Numbered from the stretch's first letter, positions 16,961-26,606 are shown. The stretch: 64,000 bases of DNA from an uncultured Aquimarina sp. (GCA_947500845.1 CANMTP010000013.1:1-64000), one strand, 5' to 3'. The notes: a model not told the origin generated them from the sequence alone. Program-made: numbers and translations.

Positions 16961-19357
16961 ATGAGCGATATTTACATCTGGATGATCATAGCACTGGCAG
17001 TTTTGGCCATTGCAGATCTTATTGTTGGAGTAAGCAATGATGCGGTTAATTTTTTAAATTCTGCTATCGGTTCTAAAGCGATATCTTTTAAAACTATCAT
17101 GATAGTTGCGAGTATTGGTATTGCAGCAGGTGCTATTTTTTCGAGTGGTTTGATGGAGGTAGCGCGTAAAGGGATTTTTGTTCCGGGGGAGTTTTATTTT
17201 GATGAGATCATGATGATCTTTATGGCGGTGATGATCACAGATATTTTATTACTTGATTTTTTTAATACATTGGGAATGCCTACTTCAACAACAGTCTCTA
17301 TTGTATTCGAATTATTAGGAGCAGCAGTATGTGTTGCACTTTTAAAAATATCAGCAGATGTAAATCTTTCGGTATCTGATCTCGGTAATTTTATTAATAC
17401 AAAAAAGGCAGGAGAGATTATTGCGGGGATATTGTTATCGGTAGTAGTTGCCTTTACGATAGGGGCAATAGTTCAGTATGTATCCCGCCTATTATTGTCT
17501 TTTAATTTTGAGAAGAAAGCAAAGTGGGTAGGAGCTTTGTTTGGCGGAATAGCACTTACCTCTATTTTATATTTTATATTTATTAAGGGAATTAAGGGAA
17601 CTAATTATGCCAGCGCTGTTGTAGACGTTTTATATAATGGTGGTGCAGAAGGTTTATTAGATTGGGCAAATATTTACTTTAATACCACCTATGAAAGTAC
17701 CCAAGAATTCATAAAAGCTCAAAGTGATCTTTTTAAAATAGATTCCAAAGCAGGGACAGTGGCTTTGACACTTAGAGGTTTTTTGGAAACCAATGTGTTA
17801 CTTATTGTGCTTGCGGGTTTTACTATTTTGTCGTTCCTATCTTATCTGATAATTTCAGTGTTTAAAATAAGTATTTATAGAATTATTATTATCGTTGGTA
17901 CGTTTGCTTTGGCACTTGCCTTCGCAGGAAATGATTTAGTGAATTTTATCGGGGTGCCTATTGCCGCTTGGCAATCGTATGAAGCCTGGGTGGCTTCTGG
18001 AGCTCCCGCAGATTCTTTTACCATGGGTGTGTTAGCTTCAAAAGTGGCTACACCCACCTACTTATTACTTGCAGCAGGTCTTATCATGGTGTTAACGTTG
18101 TGGTTTTCTGCAAAAGCACGAAATGTGGTGAAAACTTCTATTGATCTATCCCGTCAAGGTGATGGTGACGAAAAATTTCGACCAAATTTTTTATCCAGAG
18201 AAGTAGTAAGAATTACTATTATTTTAGCCCAAGGAATTGCTGAAGTCACTCCAAAATCGTTTAAAAAATTTAGTGATAAACAGTTTGACGAAAAAGAAGT
18301 TTTAGCCACAAATGCTTATACCAAAAAAGAAGACCAGCCAGCTTTTGATATGGTAAGGGCAGCGGTAAATTTGATGGTTGCCGGTATTTTAATATCTATA
18401 GCAACCTCTATGAAACTGCCATTGTCGACCACTTACGTGACTTTTATGGTTGCCATGGGTACTTCTTTAGCAGATAGAGCATGGGGGAGTGAAAGTGCAG
18501 TATATCGTGTTGCAGGAGTTCTTAATGTTATAGGGGGGTGGTTTTTTACGGCTATCAGTGCGTTTACCGCTGCAGCAATCGTAGCCTTCCTGATTAATAT
18601 TAATCAACCAATAATGACTGGAGTTTTACTCTTGGTTGCTTTGCTATTGATCATTAGAAGCACTATTAAATATCGAAATCAAACCAGGGCAGAAAAAGCT
18701 GAAGACAAACTGAAAAAATCAGAAAGTAGTTCTATCAAAGGGGTTATTGAAGAAAGTGCAGACAACATTAAGTCTTTTGTTCATAGAGGGAATAAAATTT
18801 ATGCAGGTACAATTGATAGCCTTGCAAAATACGATTTATCTGCATTGAAAAAGAATAGAAAAGGTATTGCCAAATTAGAGAATGAAGTAGAAGGACTGAG
18901 AGATAGTATATTTTATTTCATCAAAAATCTAGATGAATCTAGTGTAGGAGCCAGTAATTTTTACATTTCGATCTTAGATTATCTCGAGGATATTGCTCAG
19001 TCATTAGAGTATATTTCAAAAGTTAGTCATAAACATGTCAATAACAATCATAAGAAGCTTAGATTTAATCAAATCAAAGACTTAAAGGAAATAGAGGATC
19101 ACTTGAACTCGTTCTTTGGGCATATAAAAACTGTTTTTGACCAAAGAGAATTTAATAAACTCAATGGTATTATTAATGAAAAACAAGAATTGTTTACTAT
19201 AGTTAATGATAAAATCAATAAACAAGTAGCAAGAACAAGAACCGAAGAAAGTAGTCCTAAAAACACTACTTTATATTTTAGCCTCTTGACAGAGACCAAA
19301 GATTTAATTGAAGCTACTATGAATCTGTTAGCAACTTATAGAGATCATCAGGACTAA
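16961..19357 (+). CDS. PiT-family inorganic phosphate transporter with PhoU-like tail
   Basis: 798 residues, much longer than a bare PiT (~420-500). Two inverted PiT signatures are visible: VSNDAVNFLNSAIGSKAI near residue 27 and FAGNDLVNFIGVPIAAW near residue 320. About 11-12 hydrophobic helices run to about residue 570. The final ~210 residues are hydrophilic and helical (RKGIAKLENEVEGLRDSIFYF), resembling the PhoU/DUF47 proteins that are normally separate partners of PiT; here the two are fused. It takes up orthophosphate with a cation gradient. The start is placed at 16961 (MSDIYIWM), directly after a three-unit direct-repeat box. It is followed by PhoB/PhoR-like genes, 143 bp downstream. 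Confidence 0.92.
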   Translation: MSDIYIWMIIALAVLAIADLIVGVSNDAVNFLNSAIGSKAISFKTIMIVASIGIAAGAIFSSGLMEVARKGIFVPGEFYFDEIMMIFMAVMITDILLLDFFNTLGMPTSTTVSIVFELLGAAVCVALLKISADVNLSVSDLGNFINTKKAGEIIAGILLSVVVAFTIGAIVQYVSRLLLSFNFEKKAKWVGALFGGIALTSILYFIFIKGIKGTNYASAVVDVLYNGGAEGLLDWANIYFNTTYESTQEFIKAQSDLFKIDSKAGTVALTLRGFLETNVLLIVLAGFTILSFLSYLIISVFKISIYRIIIIVGTFALALAFAGNDLVNFIGVPIAAWQSYEAWVASGAPADSFTMGVLASKVATPTYLLLAAGLIMVLTLWFSAKARNVVKTSIDLSRQGDGDEKFRPNFLSREVVRITIILAQGIAEVTPKSFKKFSDKQFDEKEVLATNAYTKKEDQPAFDMVRAAVNLMVAGILISIATSMKLPLSTTYVTFMVAMGTSLADRAWGSESAVYRVAGVLNVIGGWFFTAISAFTAAAIVAFLININQPIMTGVLLLVALLLIIRSTIKYRNQTRAEKAEDKLKKSESSSIKGVIEESADNIKSFVHRGNKIYAGTIDSLAKYDLSALKKNRKGIAKLENEVEGLRDSIFYFIKNLDESSVGASNFYISILDYLEDIAQSLEYISKVSHKHVNNNHKKLRFNQIKDLKEIEDHLNSFFGHIKTVFDQREFNKLNGIINEKQELFTIVNDKINKQVARTRTEESSPKNTTLYFSLLTETKDLIEATMNLLATYRDHQD

Positions 19358-19500
19358 AATTGAAAAAGATTTTATAACGTTAAGGAATTGTTATCCTTAC
19401 GAGATTTTTTTGTTAGATTACTATCTCCTTGCTAGATAGTTGTTAAAACTTCCATTGTAACATAGTATATTTACTTGTCGTGATATAATTTTAGGAAAAC

Positions 19501-20184
19501 ATGAACAAAAAAGAAATTACAATTTTATTGGTAGACGATGAGCCGGATATTTTGGAAATCGTGGGATACAATCTTAGTGCAGAAGGTTATAATGTAGTAA
19601 CTGCAGAAAATGGTATACAAGCGGTAAAAATTGCAAAAAAGAAAAAACCACACTTAATTATTTTAGATGTCATGATGCCAGAAATGGATGGTATCGAAGC
19701 TTGTGAACAAATACGAAAGCTGCCAGACTTACAAGATACAATCATCACTTTTCTTACTGCTAGAGGTGAAGATTACTCTCAGGTTGCTGGATTCGACGCA
19801 GGTGCAGATGATTATATCACCAAACCCATTCGTCCCAAAGTTTTAGTTAGTAAAGTGAAAGCATTGCTTCGTAGATTGAAGGAAGAAAAATCTTCAGATG
19901 ATGTTGTTAAAATAGGGAATTTGGTGATCAATAGAGATGAATATAAGATCATTAAGGACAAAAAAGAAATCGTATTACCTAGAAAAGAGTTTGAATTATT
20001 ATCTTTATTGGCCTCTAAACCTGGAAAAGTTTTTAAGCGAGAAGATATTTTGGATAAGGTTTGGGGTAATGAGGTCATCGTGGGAGGCCGTACCATCGAC
20101 GTCCATATTAGAAAATTAAGAGAGAAAATCGGCGATAATAGTTTTAAGACTATCAAAGGTGTTGGATATAAGTTTGTGGTTTAA
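19501..20184 (+). CDS. PhoB/OmpR-family response regulator
   Basis: 227 residues. The receiver domain (1-120) has acidic pocket Asp12-Asp13, phosphoacceptor Asp56 (LIILDVMMP) and the conserved Lys in DYITKP. The winged-helix DNA-binding domain covers about 130-227 and includes GRTIDVHIRKLREKIG and the C-terminal GVGYKF. The stop overlaps the start of the histidine kinase by one base, so the pair is co-translated. Its position after the phosphate transporter and the 11-bp-period boxes in the region argue for a PhoB role, although flavobacteria carry several similar regulators. Two TTGTTA half-sites 22 bp apart at 19388 and 19410 could reflect autoregulation. Confidence 0.9.
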   Translation: MNKKEITILLVDDEPDILEIVGYNLSAEGYNVVTAENGIQAVKIAKKKKPHLIILDVMMPEMDGIEACEQIRKLPDLQDTIITFLTARGEDYSQVAGFDAGADDYITKPIRPKVLVSKVKALLRRLKEEKSSDDVVKIGNLVINRDEYKIIKDKKEIVLPRKEFELLSLLASKPGKVFKREDILDKVWGNEVIVGGRTIDVHIRKLREKIGDNSFKTIKGVGYKFVV

Positions 20185-21263
20185 TGGCAGAAAACTTTAA
20201 AAAGTCGTACAGGTTTGCATACCTATCGTCTTTATATATTACCATATTACTAACGCTCGCATTGGGCGTTTTTTTATATTTTAAATTAATACTCAATCCA
20301 TTTTTTCTAATTGGTTTTGCATTGATTTGCTATACAATTTGTTTTTTAATTGTTCAATATAGGGTAGAAAAATTTATTTATCGAAGGGTACGCAAAATCT
20401 ATGATGATATAGAAATGCTAGATGTCGATGCTATTGGTGATAGCCCGGTAACAACGGATATGAGAACCCTAATCAAAGAAGTAGAGAAATTTGCACAGCA
20501 AAGAAAATCTGAAATTGAAAGACTTAAAATAAGAGAAACGTATCGTAAAGAGTTTATGGGTAATGTATCCCATGAGCTGAAAACTCCATTGTTTACTGTG
20601 CAAGGATACATTCTTACGCTTTTAGATGGCGCCATGAAAGATCCCAAAATTTTGGAGAAATATCTTAACCGTGCAAATAAAGGAGTAGAACGGCTCATTT
20701 ATATTGTTAACGATTTGGATATGATCACCAAATTAGAAACAGGTGACCTTAATCTAAACTACACCAATTTTGATATTGTCGAATTAGTACAAAGTGTATT
20801 TGATCTATTTGAAATGAAAGCATCAAAGAAAAATATTGCACTTACTTTTGATATGAATTATACTGAGCCCATAATGGTCCATGCTGACAAAGAGAGAATA
20901 CAACAAGTTTTGTCTAATCTTATCGTGAATTCTATTAAATATGGGAAAGAAGACGGTACCACAGAGGTAAGTATTGAAGATTTGATCCGTAATAAGGTAA
21001 TTGTTAGAGTAACCGATAACGGAGAGGGAATTGCTCAAGCCCATATCCCTAGATTGTTTGAACGCTTTTATAGAGTTGATAAAAGTGGTTCACGCAAAGA
21101 AGGAGGTTCTGGTCTTGGGTTAGCAATAGTAAAACATATTATCGAAGCTCACCACGAACGCATTTATGTAGAAAGTGATTATCGTGTAGGAAGCGAATTT
21201 TCATTTACTCTGGAAAAAGTGAAAAAGTTCCCTGTAGTCGATGTCGGTACTAAAACTGCTTAG
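20184..21263 (+). CDS. PhoR-like sensor histidine kinase
   Basis: 359 residues. Two adjacent transmembrane helices (~14-33 and ~38-57) leave almost no periplasmic loop, so sensing is probably intramembrane or through partner proteins, as for PhoR. The HisKA H-box is FMGNVSHELKTP with His130. The ATPase domain follows, with N box (VLSNLIVNSIKYG), G1 box (VTDNGEGI) and G2 box (GSGLGLAIVKHI). It partners the regulator encoded immediately upstream. Its last 63 bp overlap the 3' end of the convergent glycosyltransferase gene. Confidence 0.9.
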   Translation: MAENFKKSYRFAYLSSLYITILLTLALGVFLYFKLILNPFFLIGFALICYTICFLIVQYRVEKFIYRRVRKIYDDIEMLDVDAIGDSPVTTDMRTLIKEVEKFAQQRKSEIERLKIRETYRKEFMGNVSHELKTPLFTVQGYILTLLDGAMKDPKILEKYLNRANKGVERLIYIVNDLDMITKLETGDLNLNYTNFDIVELVQSVFDLFEMKASKKNIALTFDMNYTEPIMVHADKERIQQVLSNLIVNSIKYGKEDGTTEVSIEDLIRNKVIVRVTDNGEGIAQAHIPRLFERFYRVDKSGSRKEGGSGLGLAIVKHIIEAHHERIYVESDYRVGSEFSFTLEKVKKFPVVDVGTKTA

Positions 21264-22256
21264 GCCACGATACATATTTAAATCCCGTAATTTTTTAAGC
21301 GTAAAATCATTCTGATTGCAACTAGGAACCAACTTGTTTACAGTTAAACGCTCTGCTAGATATTCCTGTTCAAATTGTCCGGGAGTTGGTATAAAGAATG
21401 CCTTTTTCTTCAGCTTAGCAAGGTCCATTACTGTGGTATATCCCGACCTAGAGATAATTAAATTACTACTATTAATAGTATTTTCAAGGTCCTTTCCCGA
21501 AAGATAATTATGAATAGTTATATTATTTTTCGTAAAGGTTTGTTGCGTATCTTCAACCAGACCACGCACAAATACGATTTTTTTATCGCTCTGTTCAAAT
21601 TCCTGGAAAAGCTTTTGCTCAAGTAAAGTACGTTGTGGTTCTGGGCCTGAAAGTAATACCATAATATCGTATTTTTTAGGTACTACCTGATACTCAAATC
21701 TGCTAAGTGGGCCAAGATAAGTAACAGGCATCGTATTTTTTTTAGGATGTCCTAATTCGCCACTTAAATTGGGGTCTTCTGCCATATCGGGCACCCAACA
21801 CACATCAAATTTCTTTATATATTTATTGTGTAGCTTTGTGCTAAAAGATGTAGTACATCCACTTAGCATAGTAAGTTGATGTGTTATAAAAACCGAAGGA
21901 ACATCTTTGTGTCGTACCCCCATCCTATTATCCGAGATAATACCACAAAACTTCTCTTCTTCTAATATTTTTTTTATTGCTTTTTTTTCAGCATTAATAG
22001 CATGAGCTATCTTAGGACTGTTTAAAAGCATTTTAAGTTTAAAATTGCTCGCCTTTCTAGAATATTCTATGTTGTAGGAAGGTAATGTTTTTGTTTGTAA
22101 TTCTGGAAACTCCTTTTTCAATAACAAAAGGGCGGCTCCATCTGAGGCGATAACAGGTTCTATTCCTTGATCTAAAAGTGCATTAATAATTGGGATGCAA
22201 CGAGTTGCATGCCCTAAACCCCAATTAAGAGGAGCTACAAGTACTTTTTTGTCCAA
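21201..22256 (-). CDS. MurG-like (GT28-type) glycosyltransferase
   Basis: 351 residues. The N-terminal motif NWGLGHATRCIPIINAL is the glycine-rich acceptor-side loop of GT28/GT1 enzymes. The C-terminal Rossmann half contains IMVLLSGPEPQRT, then LIISRSGYTTVMDLAKL and FIPTPGQFEQEYLAERL, which match the nucleotide-sugar binding site. It likely transfers a sugar from a UDP donor to a lipid or glycan acceptor in the cytosol; the acceptor is unknown. The gene is convergent with the histidine kinase and its last 21 codons lie on the strand opposite to that gene's 3' end. Confidence 0.8.
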   Translation of the reverse strand: MDKKVLVAPLNWGLGHATRCIPIINALLDQGIEPVIASDGAALLLLKKEFPELQTKTLPSYNIEYSRKASNFKLKMLLNSPKIAHAINAEKKAIKKILEEEKFCGIISDNRMGVRHKDVPSVFITHQLTMLSGCTTSFSTKLHNKYIKKFDVCWVPDMAEDPNLSGELGHPKKNTMPVTYLGPLSRFEYQVVPKKYDIMVLLSGPEPQRTLLEQKLFQEFEQSDKKIVFVRGLVEDTQQTFTKNNITIHNYLSGKDLENTINSSNLIISRSGYTTVMDLAKLKKKAFFIPTPGQFEQEYLAERLTVNKLVPSCNQNDFTLKKLRDLNMYRGLSSFSTDIDYRELFHFFQSK

Positions 22257-22440
22257 ATGTCTTAGTTTTAAGTTTGTTGTAGTGACTCACTATTTCAATC
22301 TAATTTTAAAAGTAATCCTATTTCCTTATCCGTATATTTCCTTAATTTTACCAAAAAATTATCTTTAGTGAAACTGGAAATTAGGAAGCTATGAAACTAT
22401 ATTAATTCTTAATACTAGTGAATAAGAAATAAAAGAATTA

Positions 22441-23115
22441 GTGGGAAGTAAGAATAAATTAAAACGATTTAACGAAAATAAAACCTTTCGTAATGTAGTC
22501 GAGCCTACACGAGATGAGGTGCTTAACAATACTTTGGATCTCAAAGGTAAATGGAATGAAAAATTCTTTAAAAACTCAAATCCTATAGTTCTCGAATTGG
22601 GATGTGGTAAAGGAGAATATACTGTAGGTCTTGCAAAGAAATATCCTGATAAGAATTTTATAGGAATCGATATTAAAGGAGCTCGGTTCTGGCGTGGAGC
22701 CAAAACTGCGGTAGAAGAAGGAATGAACAATGTAGGTTTTATTAGAACACAGATCGAATTAATCGATTATATTTTTGAGAACGAAGAAGTCGACGAGATT
22801 TGGATCACGTTCCCCGATCCTCAGATTAAATATAAACGTACCAAGCATCGGTTAACTAATCATGACTTCTTACAACGGTATCAGAAGATTCTAAAATCAA
22901 ACGGAATTGTACACCTTAAAACAGATAGCGAGTTTATGCACGGGTATACCTTAGGATTGTTACATGGTGAAGGCCATGAGGTGCTTTATGCCAACCATGA
23001 TATATACCACAATGAAGGTGCTCCAGAGGTCGTGACTTCAATTCAAACTTTTTATGAAAAACAATATTTAGAAAAAAATAAACCCATAACTTACATCCAG
23101 TTTAAGATTACATAA
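22441..23115 (+). CDS. trmB: tRNA (guanine-N7-)-methyltransferase
   Basis: 224 residues with a GTG start (GSKNKLKRFNENKTF), typical of flavobacterial TrmB. The SAM-binding motif is VLELGCGKGEYTVGLA, then NFIGIDIKGARFWRGA; the TrmB signature is ITFPDPQIKYKRTKHRLTNHDFL, whose acidic and basic residues place the guanine. It makes m7G46 in the variable loop of tRNAs. The length is complete. It is 15 bp upstream of the LysE-type gene. Confidence 0.95.
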   Translation: MGSKNKLKRFNENKTFRNVVEPTRDEVLNNTLDLKGKWNEKFFKNSNPIVLELGCGKGEYTVGLAKKYPDKNFIGIDIKGARFWRGAKTAVEEGMNNVGFIRTQIELIDYIFENEEVDEIWITFPDPQIKYKRTKHRLTNHDFLQRYQKILKSNGIVHLKTDSEFMHGYTLGLLHGEGHEVLYANHDIYHNEGAPEVVTSIQTFYEKQYLEKNKPITYIQFKIT

Positions 23116-23129
23116 TTGGGACTACAATT

Positions 23130-23759
23130 TTGGAAACTACTAGACTTTTTTTGGTTACCTTTTTTGCATCACTAGTTGGAGTCATTCCTCCTGGATTGGT
23201 GAATATGACCGTGGCAAGAACCTGCCTGGAAAGAGGGAAAAACAACGGAATTTTGGTAGCCATAGGAGCTTCTCTAGTTGTTGTGTTTCAGTCGTTGATC
23301 GCAATTCTCTTGGCTAAATATATTTTCTTTAATCCCTTTGTAAAAAATATTTTACTTAGAACTGGTGCGGTAATATTCTTTTTAATGGCAATTTATTTCT
23401 TTGCCAAAGCAAAACAGCGAGAGACAAAAATTAAAGTGTATCGAAAAAGTAATACTCGAAGTTTCTTTAAGGGAATGATGATGTCGGCAATTAATGTCTT
23501 GCCAATTCCTTATTTTGTAGCTATTGCAGCAGGGATGAGTGTAAGTGGCGAAATAGAATATGACGCTCCACGTATTATTGCATTTATTATCGCAGCAGGA
23601 AGTGGAACTTTTGTAACACTCTATTTTTATGTTTTTTCTTTTTTAAAAATTGAAAAAAAGACAGCTTCAATAACGAAATACTCTAATTATTTCATGGGAA
23701 TCTTAATGTTGATTTTGGTGATGATCACATTAGCAAGAATTATCTATACATGGGAGTGA
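23130..23759 (+). CDS. LysE-family amino-acid exporter-like membrane protein
   Basis: 209 residues with six hydrophobic helices. The N-terminal helix carries the family's GVIPPGLVNMTVARTCLERG motif, followed by GASLVVVFQSLIAILLAKY. A short basic cytosolic loop (KAKQRETKIKVYRKSN) separates the halves. It starts with TTG. LysE/RhtB-family proteins export amino acids or related metabolites; the substrate cannot be assigned. It overlaps the following ATL gene by 10 bp, so the two are translationally linked. Confidence 0.82.
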   Translation: METTRLFLVTFFASLVGVIPPGLVNMTVARTCLERGKNNGILVAIGASLVVVFQSLIAILLAKYIFFNPFVKNILLRTGAVIFFLMAIYFFAKAKQRETKIKVYRKSNTRSFFKGMMMSAINVLPIPYFVAIAAGMSVSGEIEYDAPRIIAFIIAAGSGTFVTLYFYVFSFLKIEKKTASITKYSNYFMGILMLILVMITLARIIYTWE

Positions 23760-24109
23760 AGGATGAAATAGATACTGGATCTGAGTCTGAAATGAATTTT
23801 TTTGATAGAGTTTATGATGTAGTAAGGCTTATTCCACATGGTAGAGTTACTTCATATGGAGCTATAGCCAAACATTTAGGTGCAGCTCGTAGTGCACGTA
23901 TGGTGGGTTGGGCTATGAATGCTTGCGGTGGTCGAGAAGATGTACCAGCACATCGCGTGGTTAATCGAAAAGGAGTGCTTACAGGAAAACATCATTTTCA
24001 GGGAACCAATCTTATGCAACAACTGTTAGAAAGTGAAGGGATAAGAGTGATCGATAATCAAATACAGAATTTTGAAAGTTTATTTTGGGATCCGATGAAA
24101 GAACTTTAA
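23750..24109 (+). CDS. Alkyltransferase-like (ATL) DNA-binding protein
   Basis: 119 residues with the fold of the C-terminal half of O6-alkylguanine-DNA alkyltransferase: FFDRVYDVVRLIPHGRVTSYGAIAKHLG, then ARMVGWAMNAC. The active-site motif reads PAHRVVN, with Ala67 where a true transferase has Cys (PCHRV). ATL proteins bind O6-alkylguanine without repairing it and hand the lesion to nucleotide excision repair. It is overlapped by the LysE-like gene, with no obvious functional link. Confidence 0.88.
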   Translation: MGVKDEIDTGSESEMNFFDRVYDVVRLIPHGRVTSYGAIAKHLGAARSARMVGWAMNACGGREDVPAHRVVNRKGVLTGKHHFQGTNLMQQLLESEGIRVIDNQIQNFESLFWDPMKEL

Positions 24110-24255
24110 TATCTCCTAATTCTTTTTAGAATGATTTAAAAATTGAACTGGAGAAAATAATCCTTTAACAGAAGCAGAAGGTCAGTCTTATATTTTTCTG
24201 TGACTAGGTCGAGAGTAGGTAAACAAGTTGAAAATTTAAAGTGTAAAATTTGCTA

Positions 24256-25029
24256 TTAAAAAGAAACTCCTACGCCTACAGAAAACATAGAAAAATCTGG
24301 ATCACCTATTTTAAGAAACTCATATCCTCCAGAGAATATATAACGCTTATAATGATAATTTAATCCTGTAGAATATGATTGTATTGTACCACCATTAAAA
24401 GACCAATATAGATTGGTTTCTAAACTCATAGGATGAATAAAAAAATATTCAGCCCCAATTCCTGCAGATAATCCCCAATCTGATATATTATCCTCCAAAA
24501 AATTAGCCCCTAACCCGATCCAAGTATCAAATCGCTCCTCATGTATCCAATAATATTTTAATAATCCTGTAGTTATGGCCAGAGAGTTATAACCAAAATT
24601 AGTATTGTTTTCCCAGAGTTGTAAATAATCAATCTCTAAGCCAAATCCGTCTGCACTTCTTACTCCAATATTTAGATGATTTCCATACAGTTTAGGATTT
24701 TCGAAGATAAATCTATTCAAAATTTCAACTCTGAAATTCTTTGTTATGGTATCAGGAGCGAAATAGACATAGTTTCCTGGTTTGGTACTTTTGAAGTAAG
24801 GATATTTAGTCACTTTTTTGTGAGATACATAATCGGTATCATTAGAGGAGCCATCTGGGAATAACGAAGAAATGAATCCGAAAGCATCCAATAAAATGTA
24901 GCTATCGTCGTCAGGTATTGGTTGATTATTAACTTTTAAACTTTTCTTAGCTATTTCTAATTTGCTTTGAGTATATCCATGATTACAGATAAAGAGAAAT
25001 GGCAATAAAATTAGAAAGATCCGGTTCAT
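24256..25029 (-). CDS. Secreted, probably outer-membrane beta-barrel protein, unknown function
   Basis: 257 residues with a signal peptide (MNRIFLILLPFLFICNHGYTQ). The mature protein has alternating hydrophobic/polar stretches with many aromatic residues (GLEIDYLQLWENNTNFGYNSL, YYWIHEERFDTWIGLGANFL, SYSTGLNYHYKRYIFSGGYEFL) and ends in F, as outer-membrane barrels do. No family recognised. It stands alone between the ATL gene and the divergent Mrp gene. The flanking intergenic stretches show nothing further. Confidence 0.65.
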   Translation of the reverse strand: MNRIFLILLPFLFICNHGYTQSKLEIAKKSLKVNNQPIPDDDSYILLDAFGFISSLFPDGSSNDTDYVSHKKVTKYPYFKSTKPGNYVYFAPDTITKNFRVEILNRFIFENPKLYGNHLNIGVRSADGFGLEIDYLQLWENNTNFGYNSLAITTGLLKYYWIHEERFDTWIGLGANFLEDNISDWGLSAGIGAEYFFIHPMSLETNLYWSFNGGTIQSYSTGLNYHYKRYIFSGGYEFLKIGDPDFSMFSVGVGVSF

Positions 25030-25223
25030 TAGGTTGTTTTCAGAAAGTCAAAATAGCTCAGGATCACAAATCGTACCATTCTATCTTAAAGACATATTAT
25101 GAATAGCGATACTGCTATAGATCATTTCGATTTAGGAGCTTTATAATGTTAACTTTTCAACTTATCTTTGTTTTCTGGAAGAAATCAAGATAGATTTCAT
25201 TTTTGCAGATAAGAAAAATACCT

Positions 25224-26363
25224 ATGAAGTTAGAAAAATCGGATATATTAAAAGCACTAGAAACAATCTCTGTAGCTGGAGAAGGAAAGAATATGGTCGA
25301 AAGTGGTGCCGTTAAAAATATAATCACCTTTGGAGACGAAGTTATTGTTGATTTAGTATTATCGACTCCTGCATTGCATATACGTAAACGTGCCGAAGTA
25401 GATGTTATGAAGGCGATTCATGAGAAAGTATATGAAAAGGCAAAAGTGAAAGTAAATATCAAAGTCGAAGCTCCAGAAAAGCCAGACCTAAAAAACTCGA
25501 TCAAAGGCAAACCAATTCCTGGGATTACTAATATTGTAGCAGTAGCCTCTGGTAAAGGTGGGGTTGGTAAATCTACGGTAACTTCTAACCTGGCTGTAAC
25601 CCTTGCCAAAATGGGATTTAAAGTTGGGCTTCTGGACGCAGATATTTATGGCCCATCGGCTCCAATAATGTTCGATGTAGAGCAAGAACGACCTCTGTCG
25701 GTAAAAGTAGGTGATAAATCAAAGATGAAACCAATAGAGAATTATGGAGTAAGAATATTGTCGATAGGATTTTTCACGCAGCCTAATCAAGCTGTGGTTT
25801 GGAGGGGGCCTATGGCTGCAAAAGCATTAAATCAAATGATTTTTGATGCAGCATGGGGAGAACTGGATTTTCTACTTGTAGACTTACCTCCGGGTACAGG
25901 GGATATTCATTTATCAATTATGCAGTCTTTACCGATAACCGGGGCTGTGGTGGTAAGTACTCCTCAAAATGTGGCACTGGCCGATGCTAGAAAGGGAGTT
26001 GCTATGTTTCAGCAGGATAGTATTAATGTACCTGTATTAGGAATTATTGAAAATATGGCGTATTTCACCCCGGAAGAGCTTCCTAACAATAAATATTATA
26101 TCTTTGGTAAAGAAGGAGCTAAATATTTGGCCGAAGACCTAGAGGTTCCGTTTTTGGGTGAGATTCCTTTAGTACAAAGCATCCGTGAAGCGGGAGATGT
26201 TGGAAGACCGGCAGCCTTACAAACGGCTACTCCTATTGAAAAGGCCTTTGAAGAATTAACAAAGAATGTAGTTCAAGAAGTAGTTAACAGAAATGAGAGT
26301 TTACCTCCAACTGAAGCAATTAAAATAACAACGATGGCAGGATGTTCTGCTGTAAAAAAATAA
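25224..26363 (+). CDS. Mrp/ApbC-type iron-sulfur carrier ATPase
   Basis: 379 residues from ATG 25224 (MKLEKSDILKAL). An N-terminal MIP18/DUF59 domain (~1-95) precedes a P-loop domain with deviant Walker A VASGKGGVGKST, switch LLDADIYGPSAP and DLPPGTGDIHLS. The C-terminus carries MAGCSAVK. Mrp/NBP35 proteins load Fe-S clusters onto target apoproteins in the cytosol. The next gene, 3 bp downstream, encodes a NifU-C scaffold, consistent with cluster transfer between them. A candidate promoter has TTTG at 25167-25170 and TAGATTTC at 25191-25198. Confidence 0.93.
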   Translation: MKLEKSDILKALETISVAGEGKNMVESGAVKNIITFGDEVIVDLVLSTPALHIRKRAEVDVMKAIHEKVYEKAKVKVNIKVEAPEKPDLKNSIKGKPIPGITNIVAVASGKGGVGKSTVTSNLAVTLAKMGFKVGLLDADIYGPSAPIMFDVEQERPLSVKVGDKSKMKPIENYGVRILSIGFFTQPNQAVVWRGPMAAKALNQMIFDAAWGELDFLLVDLPPGTGDIHLSIMQSLPITGAVVVSTPQNVALADARKGVAMFQQDSINVPVLGIIENMAYFTPEELPNNKYYIFGKEGAKYLAEDLEVPFLGEIPLVQSIREAGDVGRPAALQTATPIEKAFEELTKNVVQEVVNRNESLPPTEAIKITTMAGCSAVKK

Positions 26364-26366
26364 CGA

Positions 26367-26606
26367 ATGACTTCTGAAGAATTAAGAATAAATGTAGAAA
26401 AAGCCCTAGATGAAATCAGGCCTTTTTTGGAGAGTGACGGAGGTAATATTTCTTTGGTTGCTATTGAGGACGATAAAAGGGTTAAGGTACAACTAGAAGG
26501 TGCATGTGTGGGTTGTAGCGTAAATCAAATGACACTAAAATCAGGTGTTGAAATGACCATCAAAAAATACGCTCCGCAGATTGAGGAAGTCCTGAATATA
26601 GAATAA
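26367..26606 (+). CDS. NifU C-terminal domain Fe-S scaffold protein
   Basis: 79 residues, a complete stand-alone NifU-C (Nfu) domain. The cluster-binding pair is Cys47-x-x-Cys50 in GACVGCSVNQMTLKSGVE, and the N-terminus has IRPFLESDGGNISLVAIE. It holds a 4Fe-4S cluster as a dimer and passes it to client proteins. It is separated from the Mrp gene by only 3 bp, so it belongs to the same operon. Confidence 0.93.
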   Translation: MTSEELRINVEKALDEIRPFLESDGGNISLVAIEDDKRVKVQLEGACVGCSVNQMTLKSGVEMTIKKYAPQIEEVLNIE

